DNA of 64,000 nt from Hydrogenophaga sp. (lineage in GTDB: Bacteria; Pseudomonadota; Gammaproteobacteria; Burkholderiales; Burkholderiaceae_C). Position numbers and translations under genes: made by a program. Position 1 is the first letter of the stretch. Every line of letters begins with the position of its first letter. The notes under the pieces are model-generated. The model searched no databases and was not told the DNA's origin. It worked only from the letters and a program-made list of their open reading frames with translations. This document shows positions 27,253 through 35,263 of the stretch, one piece after another. The stretch spans positions 310,001-374,000 of the forward strand of contig NZ_JAUCZF010000001.1 of NCBI RefSeq assembly GCF_030373245.1, written 5' to 3'.

Positions 27253-27717
27253 TCAGAACCAGCGGCGCACCCGGGCGCAATAGTCGGTGTAGGCCTCACC
27301 AAAGCGCTCGCGCATCACCCGTTCTTCCGGCTTGATCTGAAAGCGGTTGATGTAGGCCACGAAAGCCGGTGGCCCCAGCAGCGCCAGCGGAGACCACAGC
27401 ATCACTGCGCCCGCGGACAGAAAGAACGCAAGCCCCAGGTACATCGGGTTGCGCGTGAGGCGGTAGACACCACTGCTCACCAGGCTGGAGGTTTTGTCGG
27501 GCTTCATCGGGTTCACCGTGGTCTTGGCGCGGTGAAAGGCCCACAAGCCAGACAGGTCCAGCGCGGCGCCCGCAGCCACCAGCAACAGCACCAACGGAAT
27601 TCGCCATGCGGGCAGATCCAGCACCGGCCACCAGGCCGACGCGTTCCACATCAACAGCGCCACGATGAGCGCCACCACCGGCGGTGGGATTCGGATATCC
27701 AGGACGTGGGTGTTCAT
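27253..27717 (-). CDS. Isoprenylcysteine/phospholipid methyltransferase-family membrane protein
   Basis: A 154-residue protein with three or four membrane helices and the ICMT/PEMT-like SAM-binding region: VSSGVYRLTRNPMYLGLAFFLSAGAV and IKPEERVMRERFGEAYTDYCARVRRW near the C-terminus. Bacterial members methylate lipids or unknown small substrates. It lies between pldA and the dehalogenase on the same strand, with five and 17 bases between, so the three are likely one operon. Confidence 0.87.
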   Translation of the reverse strand: MNTHVLDIRIPPPVVALIVALLMWNASAWWPVLDLPAWRIPLVLLLVAAGAALDLSGLWAFHRAKTTVNPMKPDKTSSLVSSGVYRLTRNPMYLGLAFFLSAGAVMLWSPLALLGPPAFVAYINRFQIKPEERVMRERFGEAYTDYCARVRRWF

Positions 27718-27721
27718 GGGC

Positions 27722-28837
27722 TCACCAGTCGACCAGGCTCAGGCCGGCGGTAAACACGGTGCGCCTGCGGTTGTAGTCGATCAGGCTGTCGCCATAGCCG
27801 CTGAAGAGTTGCGCGTGAAAGCGCAAGCCGGTGTCGGCTCGGCCGATGCTGCGCAGGTAGTCCAGGCGCGCCGAACCACGGCCACTGGAGCGCAGCGAGT
27901 GACGCAGCGCGAGGCCCAGGGTGTGCAAGGTTTTGTCGGTACCCACACCGCTGTCAAAGCTCCAGCGGCCCACGATCTCGCCACGGCCCACAAAATCGCT
28001 GATGTCGGGGTTGTCGTCCTTGTCTGGCTTTTCATCCATGCGCCGCCAGACGCGGGCCTGCAGCGTGAAGCGGTCTCCGTTGTCGGCGATCTTGTCGGCG
28101 GCACCCATCACAAAAGCACGGTTCCAGCTGCGCGACAGCGGCAGACTCTGGCCGTTGGACTGGTGCACCACACCGGCTGCACTGAGCCGGTAGGTCCAGC
28201 CGCCGGGCAAGGCGATGAAGTGAGGAAAGACGTAGGTGAGGTCAGGCTCGTGGTCGGTGTTTCGAAAGGGACGCGAGATCTCGCCGTTGAAAAGCTGCCA
28301 GTAACTCTGCTGGGTGTAGCCAAACCAGATCGAATCGCGCAACGGGTCATCACCGCCGCGCAGCAGGCCGCTGGCGACCTTGGTGCGCACGCTCAGATTG
28401 ATCTTCACCTCGCCGGGCTGGTAAGGCCTAGCTTCGCTGGGTGTGCGCCCCGGCGCGGGCGAGTCGGGCAAGGTGTTGACCGGGTGACCACCCACGACGC
28501 TGAGCGACACCGGCCGGTAAGCGCGCAGCTCGAAGTTGTCGCGCGCGGTGGCGTGCTCGAGGTCCCAGAAACGCGTGATTTCGCTGGGCTGCGCCTCGGC
28601 GCGCTGGGCGGCCGAGGCCACTGGCGGCTCAGGCGACGCGGTCGCAGGGACGGTGTAGGGCACGGGCGGCGGGCTTTGCAGCTGAACCGGGTTGGCAAAC
28701 TGTTTCGCTTTCTGATCGAAGCAGTCCAGGCGCTCGGTGCCGTCGCTGATGCCGGCGCAAGTCAACCAGTCGTTGGCATGGGTGGGGGGCAAGGCGGCCA
28801 GCAACGCAACGGGCAGCAACAGGGGCAACAGCTTCAT
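27722..28837 (-). CDS. pldA: Outer-membrane phospholipase A (OMPLA)
   Basis: A 371-residue outer-membrane beta-barrel enzyme that removes acyl chains from phospholipids when the membrane is damaged. Signal peptide 1-21 (ending THA). The catalytic segment HQSNGQSLPLSRSWNRA supplies His and Ser plus the conserved SRSWNR. The C-terminus ends in an aromatic residue (LVDW), as outer-membrane barrels do. The N-terminal region to about residue 110 is longer than in E. coli PldA and is Pro/Ala-rich. The ribosome site is near 28845. Confidence 0.92.
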   Translation of the reverse strand: MKLLPLLLPVALLAALPPTHANDWLTCAGISDGTERLDCFDQKAKQFANPVQLQSPPPVPYTVPATASPEPPVASAAQRAEAQPSEITRFWDLEHATARDNFELRAYRPVSLSVVGGHPVNTLPDSPAPGRTPSEARPYQPGEVKINLSVRTKVASGLLRGGDDPLRDSIWFGYTQQSYWQLFNGEISRPFRNTDHEPDLTYVFPHFIALPGGWTYRLSAAGVVHQSNGQSLPLSRSWNRAFVMGAADKIADNGDRFTLQARVWRRMDEKPDKDDNPDISDFVGRGEIVGRWSFDSGVGTDKTLHTLGLALRHSLRSSGRGSARLDYLRSIGRADTGLRFHAQLFSGYGDSLIDYNRRRTVFTAGLSLVDW

Positions 28838-29013
28838 GCGTGTATGTTATTTCAGGTGCACGCCGTGGCGCTGTCACACACCGCAACCGTTGTTGCAGAG
28901 CGGTTCAGGCGCCAGAACGAGCCCGCGCAAGTCCACACTGAGGCGAACACCGTCGCTGCGCGAAGCCCGGATCTCGCGGACATCGGCCGAGGCAGGAAAA
29001 CCGTGGTGCAGAT
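28838..29013. other. Non-coding stretch between pldA and the selD-like remnant
   Basis: The frame reading HHGFPASADVREIRASRS...APEPLCNNGCGV on the minus strand continues from the selD remnant but resembles no SelD sequence I recognise and ends at 28874. This may be the junction scar of the deletion that removed the rest of selD/senC. The pldA promoter should also be here. Confidence 0.4.
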
Positions 29014-29240
29014 GGGTCATCGACGATAGGCAAGAAAAAGTCGGCGGTGCCATGAACGCCTGCTCGCCGTGGAGCAGGAAGTCCGCAGCGTGGTCGGCAG
29101 TCTCTACGCCCACCAGCAATTCCTTGCCATGGGCATGGCGCCGGCGCCCTTGAGGATTTCGCCCATGCAAGCCTGGCGCGATCTAGCGGCCGCAGCCGCC
29201 GCCTTGCGAGAAACTGATCAGCCGCGGCTGGGTCGCCGCG
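29014..29240 (-). pseudogene. Decayed selD/senC-like selenophosphate synthetase remnant
   Basis: The minus strand reads, in pieces, as the N-terminus of selenophosphate synthetase: PRLISFSQGGGCG, then a TAG stop (29185-29183) exactly where the catalytic Cys-Lys (CGCK) should be, IAPG, GEILKGAGAMPM in a shifted frame, KELLVGVETAD back in the first frame, and ADFFLPIVDDP in another. At least three frameshifts and one stop separate them, and homology ends after about 90 codons. It lies just past the senB stop on the same strand, where senC or selD would be expected in a selenoneine operon. Confidence 0.8.
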
Positions 29241-29316
29241 GGGTGGATGCGTTCAAGTCGAGACCCATTGAAGTGGGTCCAGGTTGGTCTGATGGACCGG
29301 CGTCCGGGCACCAGGC

Positions 29317-30312
29317 CTACACCTCTGCGGTGCCAGGCAACCCGGCCAGAGCCTGCAACAGATGGCGTTGTTCGGAGGCGCGCTCGAACAAAGGAGATCG
29401 TGCTTCACATTGCGCTTGCAGTCTCGCCAGCGAGCCTTCCGGCTGACCGATGCCCGCACGGCAGGCTCGCAGCAGCGCGACCAGCTGCGCGGCATCACCA
29501 GGCGGGAAGTAGCCCGCGTAGTCCGATCCCAGCATGCCGACATTGCCGGGAATCTCAGAGGCCAGCACCGGCGTGCCACTTTGCACGGCCTCGATGATCA
29601 CGTGTGCCCCGCCTTCCATTCGGCTCGGATGCAGCAACACATGTGCACGCTGGATGCGCTCACGCGCGGCGCCGTGCGGCACGCCGCCCAGCCACCGATA
29701 GTGTGGACAGGCGACCTGCGTGGCATGCGCTGCATCGCCCAGCGCCGGGTCCAGAGCCTGGCCCAGGTGATCGATGCGAATGCCTTCCTCAGGCGTCAAC
29801 AAACCGGCGGCCTCAAAGATGGATTGCGGCGACTTCTCCTCGCGCAGGTGACCGACCACCACCGCGCGCAGGTGCCGCGTGGTCTTTTCCAAACTGCGCC
29901 GCCGCGCGCTGGACTGGAACACCACGCGGCACTTGTCGCGCCAGGCCTCGGGCACATCGCGCGGCGCCTGATCTTGCAAGACGATCAGGCGGTGCGCCAG
30001 CGCGAGCGAGCGCTGCGCGTTGGCGTCGTGCGCGATATCGCGGTACAGGTCGGTTCCGGTGAGCGCCACCACCAGCGCGCGTCCGGGCCGCAAGCGGGCC
30101 CAGGCCGCGATCGAGTCGGCCGAACGGCGCGCGTGCAGCGCCAGCAACGCGTCGGTCTGCCGATCTTGCGCACTGTCGCCGGACCAGGTTTTGCTCAGGT
30201 GCACCCGATAATGACCGGAGAGCAGCTGCGCCCAGCGGCGTGCAGTCTGCCAGTTGCCGTTGTTGGCGTCGGCCAGCGCGGGCGTGACGATACAGAGAGA
30301 AGGTTTTTGCAT
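29317..30312 (-). CDS. senB: Selenosugar synthase SenB (glycosyltransferase-like)
   Basis: A 331-residue GT-B glycosyltransferase of the SenB family (formerly TIGR04348), which joins selenophosphate to a UDP-sugar to give a selenosugar, the selenium donor for selenoneine. Features: LCIVTPALADANNGNWQTARRWAQLL at the N-terminus, VALTGTDLYRDI, and the C-terminal nucleotide-sugar site HPSRMEGGAHVIIEAVQSGTPVLASEIPGN. The start is ATG 30312 (MQKPS) or ATG 30333 (MPDPIKL). Its start codon touches that of senA on the other strand. The selenophosphate synthetase downstream is a pseudogene. Confidence 0.88.
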   Translation of the reverse strand: MQKPSLCIVTPALADANNGNWQTARRWAQLLSGHYRVHLSKTWSGDSAQDRQTDALLALHARRSADSIAAWARLRPGRALVVALTGTDLYRDIAHDANAQRSLALAHRLIVLQDQAPRDVPEAWRDKCRVVFQSSARRRSLEKTTRHLRAVVVGHLREEKSPQSIFEAAGLLTPEEGIRIDHLGQALDPALGDAAHATQVACPHYRWLGGVPHGAARERIQRAHVLLHPSRMEGGAHVIIEAVQSGTPVLASEIPGNVGMLGSDYAGYFPPGDAAQLVALLRACRAGIGQPEGSLARLQAQCEARSPLFERASEQRHLLQALAGLPGTAEV

Positions 30313-31594
30313 GAGCTTGATGGGGTCAGGCATTGTGTCCGAAGCACGGGCGGCGCGCCGCGCAGACAAAGCCACGCTGGAGGCTTTGCTGCTCGATGCG
30401 CGTGCGCGCACGCTGCGCCTCTTTGCAGCCTACGAGGCTGCGCTCGGCCCTGAGCTGCGCGTGCCATGCACGCCCGAACTCAACCTGCCGCTTTGGGAAC
30501 TGGGCCACGTGAGCTGGTTTGCCGACTGGTGGATCGCCCGCAACCCGCAGCGCCACCTGGGCGCACAGGCCGACCCGGATGTGCCGCGGACCCAGCCACA
30601 CCAGCCCGCACGCGGTGCTCGCAGCGACAGCCTCTACAACTCCAGCACCGTGGCCCACGACCACCGCTGGCAGCTCGAGCTGCCGGATGCCGCTGCAACG
30701 CGAGCGCTGCTGGAGGCCAGCCTGGCCGATACGCTGGCGCTGCTGCAGACCGCCGAAGACAATGACCAGGGCCTGTATTTCCACCGCCTCGCGCTGTTCC
30801 ACGAAGACATGCACGCCGAGGCCGCCGTCTACATGGCACAGACGCTGGGCTTTGACCCCGGCGAGGCCGCCCACCAGCCACCAGCCACCATACGCGCCAC
30901 GCCGACGCTGCACCTGTCCAGCGGCACCTGGACACTCGGCAGTGCGCCCGGCGGTTTCTTGTTCGACAACGAACTCTTTGCACACGCCGTGCCGGTGGCC
31001 GCGTTTGACATCGACGCCCAGCCGGTTCGCTGGGCGCAGTTCCTCCCGTTTGTCGACCAGGGTGGCTACCGGGACCGCGCCTGCTGGAGCGACGCTGGCT
31101 GGCAATGGGTATCGCGCAGCGGCGTCACCGCGCCCCGCTACCTGCGCTCGACTGGCGAAGGCTGGGAACAACAGCACCACGGGCGCTGGCAGACGCTGAA
31201 CATGGAGGCGGCCGCGTGCCACCTGACGGCCTTCGAGGCCGAGGCCTGGTGCCGCTGGGCGGGCCGGCGACTGCCCACCGAGGCCGAATGGGAAAGCGCT
31301 GCGCACAACGCCGAGGGCTTCGCCTGGGGTGAGGTCTGGGAATGGACCAGCAGCCCGTTTGCGCCCTACCCCGGCTTCGTCGCCCACCCCTACGTGGATT
31401 ATTCGCGCCCCTGGTTCGACGGCAGGCCGGTACTCAAGGGCGCCAGCCCGGCCACCGTGCCGCGCATGCGCCACCCCAAGTACCGCAACTTCTTCCCCCA
31501 CGAACGCAACGACATCGTGTCGGGCTTTCGCAGTGTGGTGATGTTGCCCCCACGCTCCGCCGCTTCGCGGGTCGCTGCCCCCCGAGGGGGCTGA
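30311..31594 (+). CDS. senA: Selenoneine synthase SenA (EgtB-like)
   Basis: A 427-residue non-heme iron enzyme: a DinB-like N-terminal domain with the iron-binding triad H66 (ELGHVSWF), H164 and H168 (FHEDMHAE), and a C-terminal FGE-sulfatase domain (ACHLTAFEAEAWCRWAGRRLPTEAEWE, VWEWTSSPF, HPKYRNFFPHERND). It couples hercynine with a selenosugar to make selenoneine. Pairing with senB and divergence from the second EgtB paralogue support SenA over EgtB. ATG 30311 has GAAGG seven bases upstream. The last 15 residues (PPRSAASRVAAPRGG) are encoded by an intergenic repeat. Confidence 0.88.
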   Translation: MSLMGSGIVSEARAARRADKATLEALLLDARARTLRLFAAYEAALGPELRVPCTPELNLPLWELGHVSWFADWWIARNPQRHLGAQADPDVPRTQPHQPARGARSDSLYNSSTVAHDHRWQLELPDAAATRALLEASLADTLALLQTAEDNDQGLYFHRLALFHEDMHAEAAVYMAQTLGFDPGEAAHQPPATIRATPTLHLSSGTWTLGSAPGGFLFDNELFAHAVPVAAFDIDAQPVRWAQFLPFVDQGGYRDRACWSDAGWQWVSRSGVTAPRYLRSTGEGWEQQHHGRWQTLNMEAAACHLTAFEAEAWCRWAGRRLPTEAEWESAAHNAEGFAWGEVWEWTSSPFAPYPGFVAHPYVDYSRPWFDGRPVLKGASPATVPRMRHPKYRNFFPHERNDIVSGFRSVVMLPPRSAASRVAAPRGG

Positions 31595-31665
31595 TCCGCC
31601 TTGGGGCGGCCCGGCGGCGGATCGCAGCGCCCCCATACTCCGCCGCTTCGCGGGTCGCCCAGGTC
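31548..31665. repeat. Intergenic GC-rich repeat with two 21-bp direct copies
   Basis: CTCCGCCGCTTCGCGGGTCG(C) occurs at 31555-31575 and again at 31638-31658. Between them are hairpins CCCCC-cga-GGGGG and CCGCC-ttg-GGGCGG. Such blocks are common between genes in Comamonadaceae. Here the first copy forms the end of the senA frame; the second lies against the 3' end of the DUF302 gene. It may act as a transcription end for both convergent genes. Confidence 0.75.
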
Positions 31666-31671
31666 CAAGGC

Positions 31672-32127
31672 TTACTTCGCCACCGCGGCTTCGGTGATGG
31701 CGGCCAGCGCCTTGGCGATGTTGCCGGCCACCGGGCAGGACTCCACCGCGTGGCGTTTGGCGATCCAGGCTGGGTCGTTGTAACCGACCCAGACCTGCGC
31801 AGATGCGTCTTCCCACACGAGGGCCTTGAGCGGCAGGTCGATGCCCACCGACTGCGCGCATTCCATGAACGGCGTGCCGCCCTGCGGGTTGCCGAAGATC
31901 AGCACCTCGGTGGCGCGCAAGCTCTTGCCCACTTTGCTCGCACCGGCTGCGTGATCGATGCGGGCAAACACGTTCAGACCCCTTTCCTTGGCCACGGCTT
32001 CAAACTTGTCCATGGTGGCTTTGGCGCTGTGCGGGCTCTTGACCGCGATCAGGCCGTCGGCCGCTTGGGCGAGCGAAATGCTGGCAGCCAGCATCCATGT
32101 GGCAACCAGTGTTTGGCGAACGTTCAT
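31672..32127 (-). CDS. Secreted DUF302 protein
   Basis: A 151-residue exported protein, signal peptide 1-23 (ending AQA). The DUF302 core is clear: SAKATMDKFEAVAKERGLNVFARIDHAAGASKVG, ATEVLIFGNPQGGTPFM and LPLKALVWED. The function is unknown; the fold resembles small heme- or metal-binding alpha/beta domains. ATG 32127 has AAGGAG nine bases upstream, which rules out the longer open frame. It follows egtD by 32 bases on the same strand, so it may be co-transcribed. Confidence 0.88.
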   Translation of the reverse strand: MNVRQTLVATWMLAASISLAQAADGLIAVKSPHSAKATMDKFEAVAKERGLNVFARIDHAAGASKVGKSLRATEVLIFGNPQGGTPFMECAQSVGIDLPLKALVWEDASAQVWVGYNDPAWIAKRHAVESCPVAGNIAKALAAITEAAVAK

Positions 32128-32159
32128 GGTGAATCTCCTTGGGTGGGTTAGAAAACAGA

Positions 32160-33164
32160 TCAGGTCGCTGGCGCCCAGAACACGCTGAACCAGCCTTGCG
32201 AATCGGTCCATTGCGTGGCAGGGGCAAAGCCCGCCTCGCTCAGCAGGGCAGCAAAGGCCTCGGGCGTCCACTTGTAAGAGTTCTCGGTGTGGATGCGCTC
32301 CCCGGCTGCAAAGCGGCGCTCGCCTTGCGGCCATTGAACGGCAAGCGCTGAACGGGCCTGCAAGTGCATCTCGATGCGCGACTGCGCTTCATCGAACAGC
32401 GCCACATGGTCCCACTGCGCAGGATCAAAGTTGGCGCCCAGCACGCGGTTCACATGCAACAGGAGGTTGCGGTTGAAAGCAGCGGTCACGCCCAGCGCGT
32501 CGTCGTAGGCTGGCTCCAGCACCGCCTTGGGTTTGACACGATCCACACCGATCAACAGGCCGCCACCGGAACCACCCCCTACGCACAGCGCATGCGCCTG
32601 GCGCAGCAGCTTCAAGGCCTCGGGCGGCGTGAAATTGCCGATGCTCGACCCGGGGTAGAACACGGTGCGGGGCGCAGCGGCCGCGCCCTGGGTGGACAGC
32701 CAGCGAAGTGCTGCCTCGGGCAGGGCCAGCTCGCTGGAAAAATCCTGCCCCAGCCCAAGCATCGGCAGGCCCAGGTGACGCTGCTGCAACGCACCCAGGC
32801 TGGCGCGCAGGTAGTCCACCGAAATGTCCACTGCCACGTAGGCTGCGGGCTGCAGCGGCGCAAACAGGCGCGCGGCCTTGGCGCAGCTGCCGGCACCCAG
32901 GTCGATCAGCACCGAACCCGGTGCGATACAGCGCGCCATGTCGCCGCCGCGCTGCGAAAAAATGAGGGCTTCGGTGCGGGTAGGGTAGTACTCGGCCAGC
33001 TCGGTGATCGCATCAAACAGGCGCGAGCCCAGCGCGTCGTACAAGAACTTCGGCGCCACGCGCGCCGGCATCTGCGCCAGGCCGGTCAGCAATTCGGCCC
33101 GAACAGCCTGCTGATCGTGCTGGTGGAGCTGGATGAAGTGGGGTTGCGGTGTTTCGAGGGACAT
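32160..33164 (-). CDS. egtD: L-histidine N-alpha-trimethyltransferase EgtD
   Basis: A 334-residue SAM methyltransferase making hercynine (N-alpha-trimethylhistidine), the common precursor of ergothioneine and selenoneine. Motifs: FLYDALGSRLFDAITELAEYYPTRTE (substrate Tyr region), LIDLGAGSCAKAA (SAM motif I), FYPGSSIGNF, DDALGVTAAFNRNLLLHVNRVLGA and IHTENSYKW. The length fits the family (about 320-330). ATG 33164 is chosen; the upstream frame extension lacks conservation. Divergent from the selenate-type binding protein gene, 176 bases away. Confidence 0.93.
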   Translation of the reverse strand: MSLETPQPHFIQLHQHDQQAVRAELLTGLAQMPARVAPKFLYDALGSRLFDAITELAEYYPTRTEALIFSQRGGDMARCIAPGSVLIDLGAGSCAKAARLFAPLQPAAYVAVDISVDYLRASLGALQQRHLGLPMLGLGQDFSSELALPEAALRWLSTQGAAAAPRTVFYPGSSIGNFTPPEALKLLRQAHALCVGGGSGGGLLIGVDRVKPKAVLEPAYDDALGVTAAFNRNLLLHVNRVLGANFDPAQWDHVALFDEAQSRIEMHLQARSALAVQWPQGERRFAAGERIHTENSYKWTPEAFAALLSEAGFAPATQWTDSQGWFSVFWAPAT

Positions 33165-33340
33165 GGGAGGCGCGCAGGCGGGCCTGCAGGTAGGGGCGTG
33201 AGAGCGCCATGGAGGGAGTCGGTGCTGGCGAAAATTTCTTACAGGGGATTTCACCCAATCCCCACCAGCCACTTCAAAGGCATTCTCAGGTTTTAATACT
33301 TTCTTTGCCCGTCTGTCTGTCACCACCGAGGAGTCCCCCC

Positions 33341-34207
33341 ATGTTCAGTCTGAATCCGACCATCCGTTTCAAAGCCCTGATGGTGAGCGCGCTGTTCTGC
33401 GCCGCCACCGCCGCGCAGGCCCAGCAGGTGTTTCGCGTCACCACCATCCCCGAAGAAGCGGCCACCGAACAGATGCGCAAGTTCACCCCGCTGGCCAACT
33501 ACCTGGAGAAGCAGCTTGGCGTGAAAGTCGAGTTCACCCCGGTGAGCGACTACCCCGCAGCGGTGGAAGCTCTGGTCAACAAGAAGGTCGACCTGGCCTG
33601 GCTGGGCGGCTTCACCTACGTGCAAGCCAACATCCGCGCAGGCGGCAAGATCGTGCCGCTGGCGCAGCGCGAGGAAGACACGAAGTTCCAGTCGGTCTTC
33701 ATCGCCAAGACCAGCTCCGGCATCAAGAGCCTGGCCGACATGAAGGGCAAGCAGGTCTCGTTTGGCTCGCAGAGCAGCACCTCCGGCCACCTCATGCCAC
33801 GCAGCTTCCTGCTGGCGGCCAACATCAACCCCGAGAAGGACTTCGCACGCATCGCCTACAGCGGCGCGCACGACGCCACCATCGCCTCGGTGGTCAGCGG
33901 CAAGGTGGACGCAGCAGCGCTGGACGTCACGGTGTGGAAGAAGTTCGTCAACGAAAACAAGGTTGACACCAAGGCGGTCGATGTGTTCTTCACGACGCCA
34001 GGCTACTTCAACTACAACTGGTCGGTGCACGCCGACATGCCACAGGCGATGCAGGACAAGGTCAAGGCCGCGCTGCTCGCGCTCTCGCCCAGCGTGCCCG
34101 AGCAGGCCGAGATCCTGAAGCTCAACCGCGCCACCCGTTACCTGGAAACCAAGCCAGAGAACTACAAAGGCCTGGAGACCGCGGCCAAGTCGGCCGGCCT
34201 GCTTTGA
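33341..34207 (+). CDS. Putative selenate/phosphonate-type ABC transporter substrate-binding protein
   Basis: A 288-residue periplasmic protein, signal peptide 1-27 (ending AQA-Q). It belongs to the PhnD superfamily, and the blocks IPEEAATEQMRKFTPLANYL, VDLAWLGGFTYVQANI, FGSQSSTSGHLMPRSFLL and KPENYKGLETAAKSAGLL match the branch named putative selenate-binding (TIGR04553-like). Neighbouring selenoneine genes support selenate/selenite as ligand over phosphonate: no C-P lyase genes are present. The ATG has AGGAG-type sequence (CGAGGAGTC) nine bases upstream. Confidence 0.87.
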   Translation: MFSLNPTIRFKALMVSALFCAATAAQAQQVFRVTTIPEEAATEQMRKFTPLANYLEKQLGVKVEFTPVSDYPAAVEALVNKKVDLAWLGGFTYVQANIRAGGKIVPLAQREEDTKFQSVFIAKTSSGIKSLADMKGKQVSFGSQSSTSGHLMPRSFLLAANINPEKDFARIAYSGAHDATIASVVSGKVDAAALDVTVWKKFVNENKVDTKAVDVFFTTPGYFNYNWSVHADMPQAMQDKVKAALLALSPSVPEQAEILKLNRATRYLETKPENYKGLETAAKSAGLL

Positions 34208-34217
34208 GCGCGGTGGC

Positions 34218-35054
34218 TTGAACATCGAACTTGACGGCGCCTCTGCGCGCCATCCTGCGGCGCGGCCGGGAGCGTCACCGGCCATCCGGTCGATCCGGCT
34301 GAGCATCGGTCATGGCGAGCAGGTGGCCGTGATCGGTCCTTCGGGCGCTGGCAAGACCACCTTGATGCAGGTGCTGGCCTGCGCGCTGCCACCGAGCAGT
34401 GGTGTGTTCCGGCTCGACGGAGTCACGCCCTGGCAACTCTCGCGCAGCGCCTTGCAGCGCCTGCGCGGCCAGCTGTTCATGGCGCCGCAGGTGCCACCGC
34501 TCCCACCGCGTCAGCGCGTGGTGACCTCGGTGCTCGCCGCACGCCTGCCGGCCATGGGTCTGCTGTCCAGCCTGCGCTCCCTGTTCTACCCAAGCGACAT
34601 TCCCGCCGCCTTCAACGCGCTGGACCGCTTCGACCTGGCCGACAAGCTGTTTGAGCGCGTCGACCGACTCTCGGGCGGCGAGCGCCAGCGCGTGGGTCTT
34701 GCGCGTGCGCTGCTGGCGCCCGCCAAGGCCTGGTTCATCGACGAGCCGCTCTCGGCGCTGGACCCGACCCGTTCGCGTCAGGCCATTGACACGCTGGTAC
34801 AAGGTGCGCGCGAACGCGGCGTCACGCTGGTGGCCACACTGCACCAGGTGGACATGGCGCTGGCACATTTCCCGCGCGTGATCGGCCTGCGCGACGGCCA
34901 GGTGGCATTTGACCTGCCGGCCGATCAGGTCACGCGCGCCCGACTGGCGGCGCTCTACGACCAGTTTGAGCACGAGCTGCGCGGCGAGGTGCCGTCAACA
35001 GCCGTGCCCGAGGAGGCCGCCGCGCCCCAGCCGGTGGTGATGCACTGCCGTTAG
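34218..35054 (+). CDS. ABC transporter ATP-binding protein, PhnC-like
   Basis: A 278-residue ATPase: Walker A GPSGAGKT (about 40-47), Q-loop LFMAPQVPPLPP, signature LSGGERQRVGLARALL, Walker B AWFIDEPLSALDP and H-loop ATLHQVDMALAHFP. The start appears to be TTG 34218, ten bases after the binding protein stop, with GCGGTGG before it; no ATG is present at a suitable place. The last 25 residues are a low-complexity tail. It powers the transport system with the two permeases that follow. Confidence 0.9.
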   Translation: MNIELDGASARHPAARPGASPAIRSIRLSIGHGEQVAVIGPSGAGKTTLMQVLACALPPSSGVFRLDGVTPWQLSRSALQRLRGQLFMAPQVPPLPPRQRVVTSVLAARLPAMGLLSSLRSLFYPSDIPAAFNALDRFDLADKLFERVDRLSGGERQRVGLARALLAPAKAWFIDEPLSALDPTRSRQAIDTLVQGARERGVTLVATLHQVDMALAHFPRVIGLRDGQVAFDLPADQVTRARLAALYDQFEHELRGEVPSTAVPEEAAAPQPVVMHCR

Positions 35055-35070
35055 ATGGTGAACACCCCCC

Positions 35071-35141
35071 TGCGCCGCTTCGCGTCTTCCCCCCTCTCCT
35101 GCGGGAGGGGAGACACACCCTGTGGCCCGGCCAAGCCGGTT
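35071..35141. repeat. Intergenic repeat, copy 1 (before first permease)
   Basis: About 70 bases that reappear almost unchanged at 36157-36227. It holds the hairpin CCCCTC-TCCTGCGG-GAGGGG. Both copies stand directly ahead of one of the two permease genes. The 210-base gap is unusually long for this operon and may reduce or process the transcript. Confidence 0.7.
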
Positions 35142-35263
35142 CCACGGGTACCCTGCGGCAGGCACGCGCTCCGCAAGCGCACAGGCTTTTCGCTGTGCGG
35201 GTATTCCGGTTGCCGATTGGCCAAACCATCGCAGGCTTTTGTGCCTGTGCGTGATCGGCGTTC

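Noticed and set aside
35055..35263. Start of an earlier, longer permease frame (35122)
   Set aside because: That frame is different from the permease frame and is made of the repeat; the permease fits from ATG 35264.
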